A DNA stretch of 64,000 nucleotides from Gynuella sunshinyii YC6258. Its GTDB lineage: Bacteria > Pseudomonadota > Gammaproteobacteria > Pseudomonadales > Natronospirillaceae. Both the position numbers and the translations under genes were made by a program. The stretch is taken from positions 1,402,593 to 1,466,592 of the forward strand of contig NZ_CP007142.1 in NCBI RefSeq assembly GCF_000940805.1. The letters are read 5' to 3'. Under the pieces are notes generated by a model, which was not told the origin of the DNA, did not search any database, and saw only the letters and a list, made by a program, of their open reading frames with translations. This document shows positions 63,720 to 64,000 of this stretch, in pieces (the stretch's first letter is position 1; every line of letters begins with the position of its first letter).

Positions 63720-64000
63720 TGGTCTGCCCCTGTTTTTTCCGCAGGCGCTTCACGCTGCAGGGCGTAGATTTGAGCAATATAGCCTTTGAGCAGCTTGAGT
63801 GCCTGACCGATCTCGGGTAGGGCAGTGTTTAACTGGAGTTGCGATAATTCCGTGAGCTGGTTGTCTATGGCCCGCGCCTGTGGACGCTGCAAAAAATAAT
63901 TTTCCAGCCACAGGCTGGCCTGCGACAGAGCCATTTCATACGCCGGCTGATTTTTTTTCAGCAATGCAGCCTGAGCTTGTTCAAGTTTGAGAATCAGGAT
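63716..64000 (-). CDS. hemX: HemX, C-terminal part (cut by window end)
   Basis: The frame is open to the window edge and reads ILILKLEQAQAALLKKNQPA, then YEMALSQASLWLENYFLQRP and a final LKLLKGYIAQIYALQRE. This is the C-terminal region of HemX (a uroporphyrinogen-III methyltransferase-like membrane protein of the hemCDXY operon). The N-terminal membrane anchor and coiled coil are outside the window. Its stop overlaps the hemY start, indicating coupling. Confidence 0.87.
   Translation of the reverse strand: MLILKLEQAQAALLKKNQPAYEMALSQASLWLENYFLQRPQARAIDNQLTELSQLQLNTALPEIGQALKLLKGYIAQIYALQREAPAEKTGADQ

Overview
The window is one contiguous stretch of a gammaproteobacterial chromosome of moderate GC. 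The gene set points to the Oceanospirillales/Pseudomonadales area: a Pseudomonas-type Pil-Chp cluster (chpABC), a GbdR-controlled dimethylglycine catabolic operon, an aot arginine/ornithine transporter joined to astE, a glrK-lipoprotein-glrR set, and the order fau / 6S RNA / zapA / TIGR02449 gene / UPF0149 gene / pepP. The assignment to order is inference. No tRNA, rRNA, prophage, insertion sequence or CRISPR array was seen.

Layout. 1-3401: 3' end of chpA, then chpB and chpC (+). 3457-8271: flavin reductase-like gene, xthA, ubiD, a Bcr/CflA-type MFS exporter and an ABM-domain protein (all -). 8446-9969: methyltransferase with regulatory domain (+). 10023-20156: dimethylglycine/glycine betaine catabolic block: a small ORF, etfB, etfA, dgcB, dgcA, a DUF5943 gene, an interposed + strand solute-binding protein, an M19 dipeptidase-like gene and gbdR. 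20344-22369: phosphodiesterase, cupin and DCC proteins. 22407-25015: a bufferin-type RiPP operon (bufA, bufB, bufC, DoxX) behind an ECF-sigma-like promoter. 25676-32257: a chemoreceptor, an OmpA/TSP3 protein and an 1108-residue TSP3 protein carrying a 225-bp tandem DNA repeat. 32741-37073: universal stress protein, glrR, QseG-like lipoprotein, glrK and an EF-hand protein. 37505-43095: two FadE/DmdC-type acyl-CoA dehydrogenases behind a double PsrA-like operator, then an AidB-type dehydrogenase. 43103-46720: a small accessory patch with a decayed RidA-family pseudogene, an unrecognised coiled-coil protein and a 691-residue DUF6765-like protein. 46794-52444: dppABCDF (-). 53249-57346: aotP-J-Q-M-astE (+). 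57343-62490: EVE protein, small membrane protein, fau, ssrS, zapA, ZapB-like gene, UPF0149 gene, pepP, rsmE. 62487-64000: hemY and the 3' part of hemX (-).

How the genes work together. The largest metabolic unit would demethylate dimethylglycine (DgcAB) and pass electrons to its own Etf pair, with GbdR as the likely activator. The aot-astE and dpp units import arginine/ornithine and dipeptides. The acyl-CoA dehydrogenase pair looks fatty-acid-responsive through PsrA. The buf operon should make a cysteine-modified, probably copper-binding peptide. The least explained parts are the DUF6765/coiled-coil pair at 43584-46720 and the TSP3 locus at 27459-32257.
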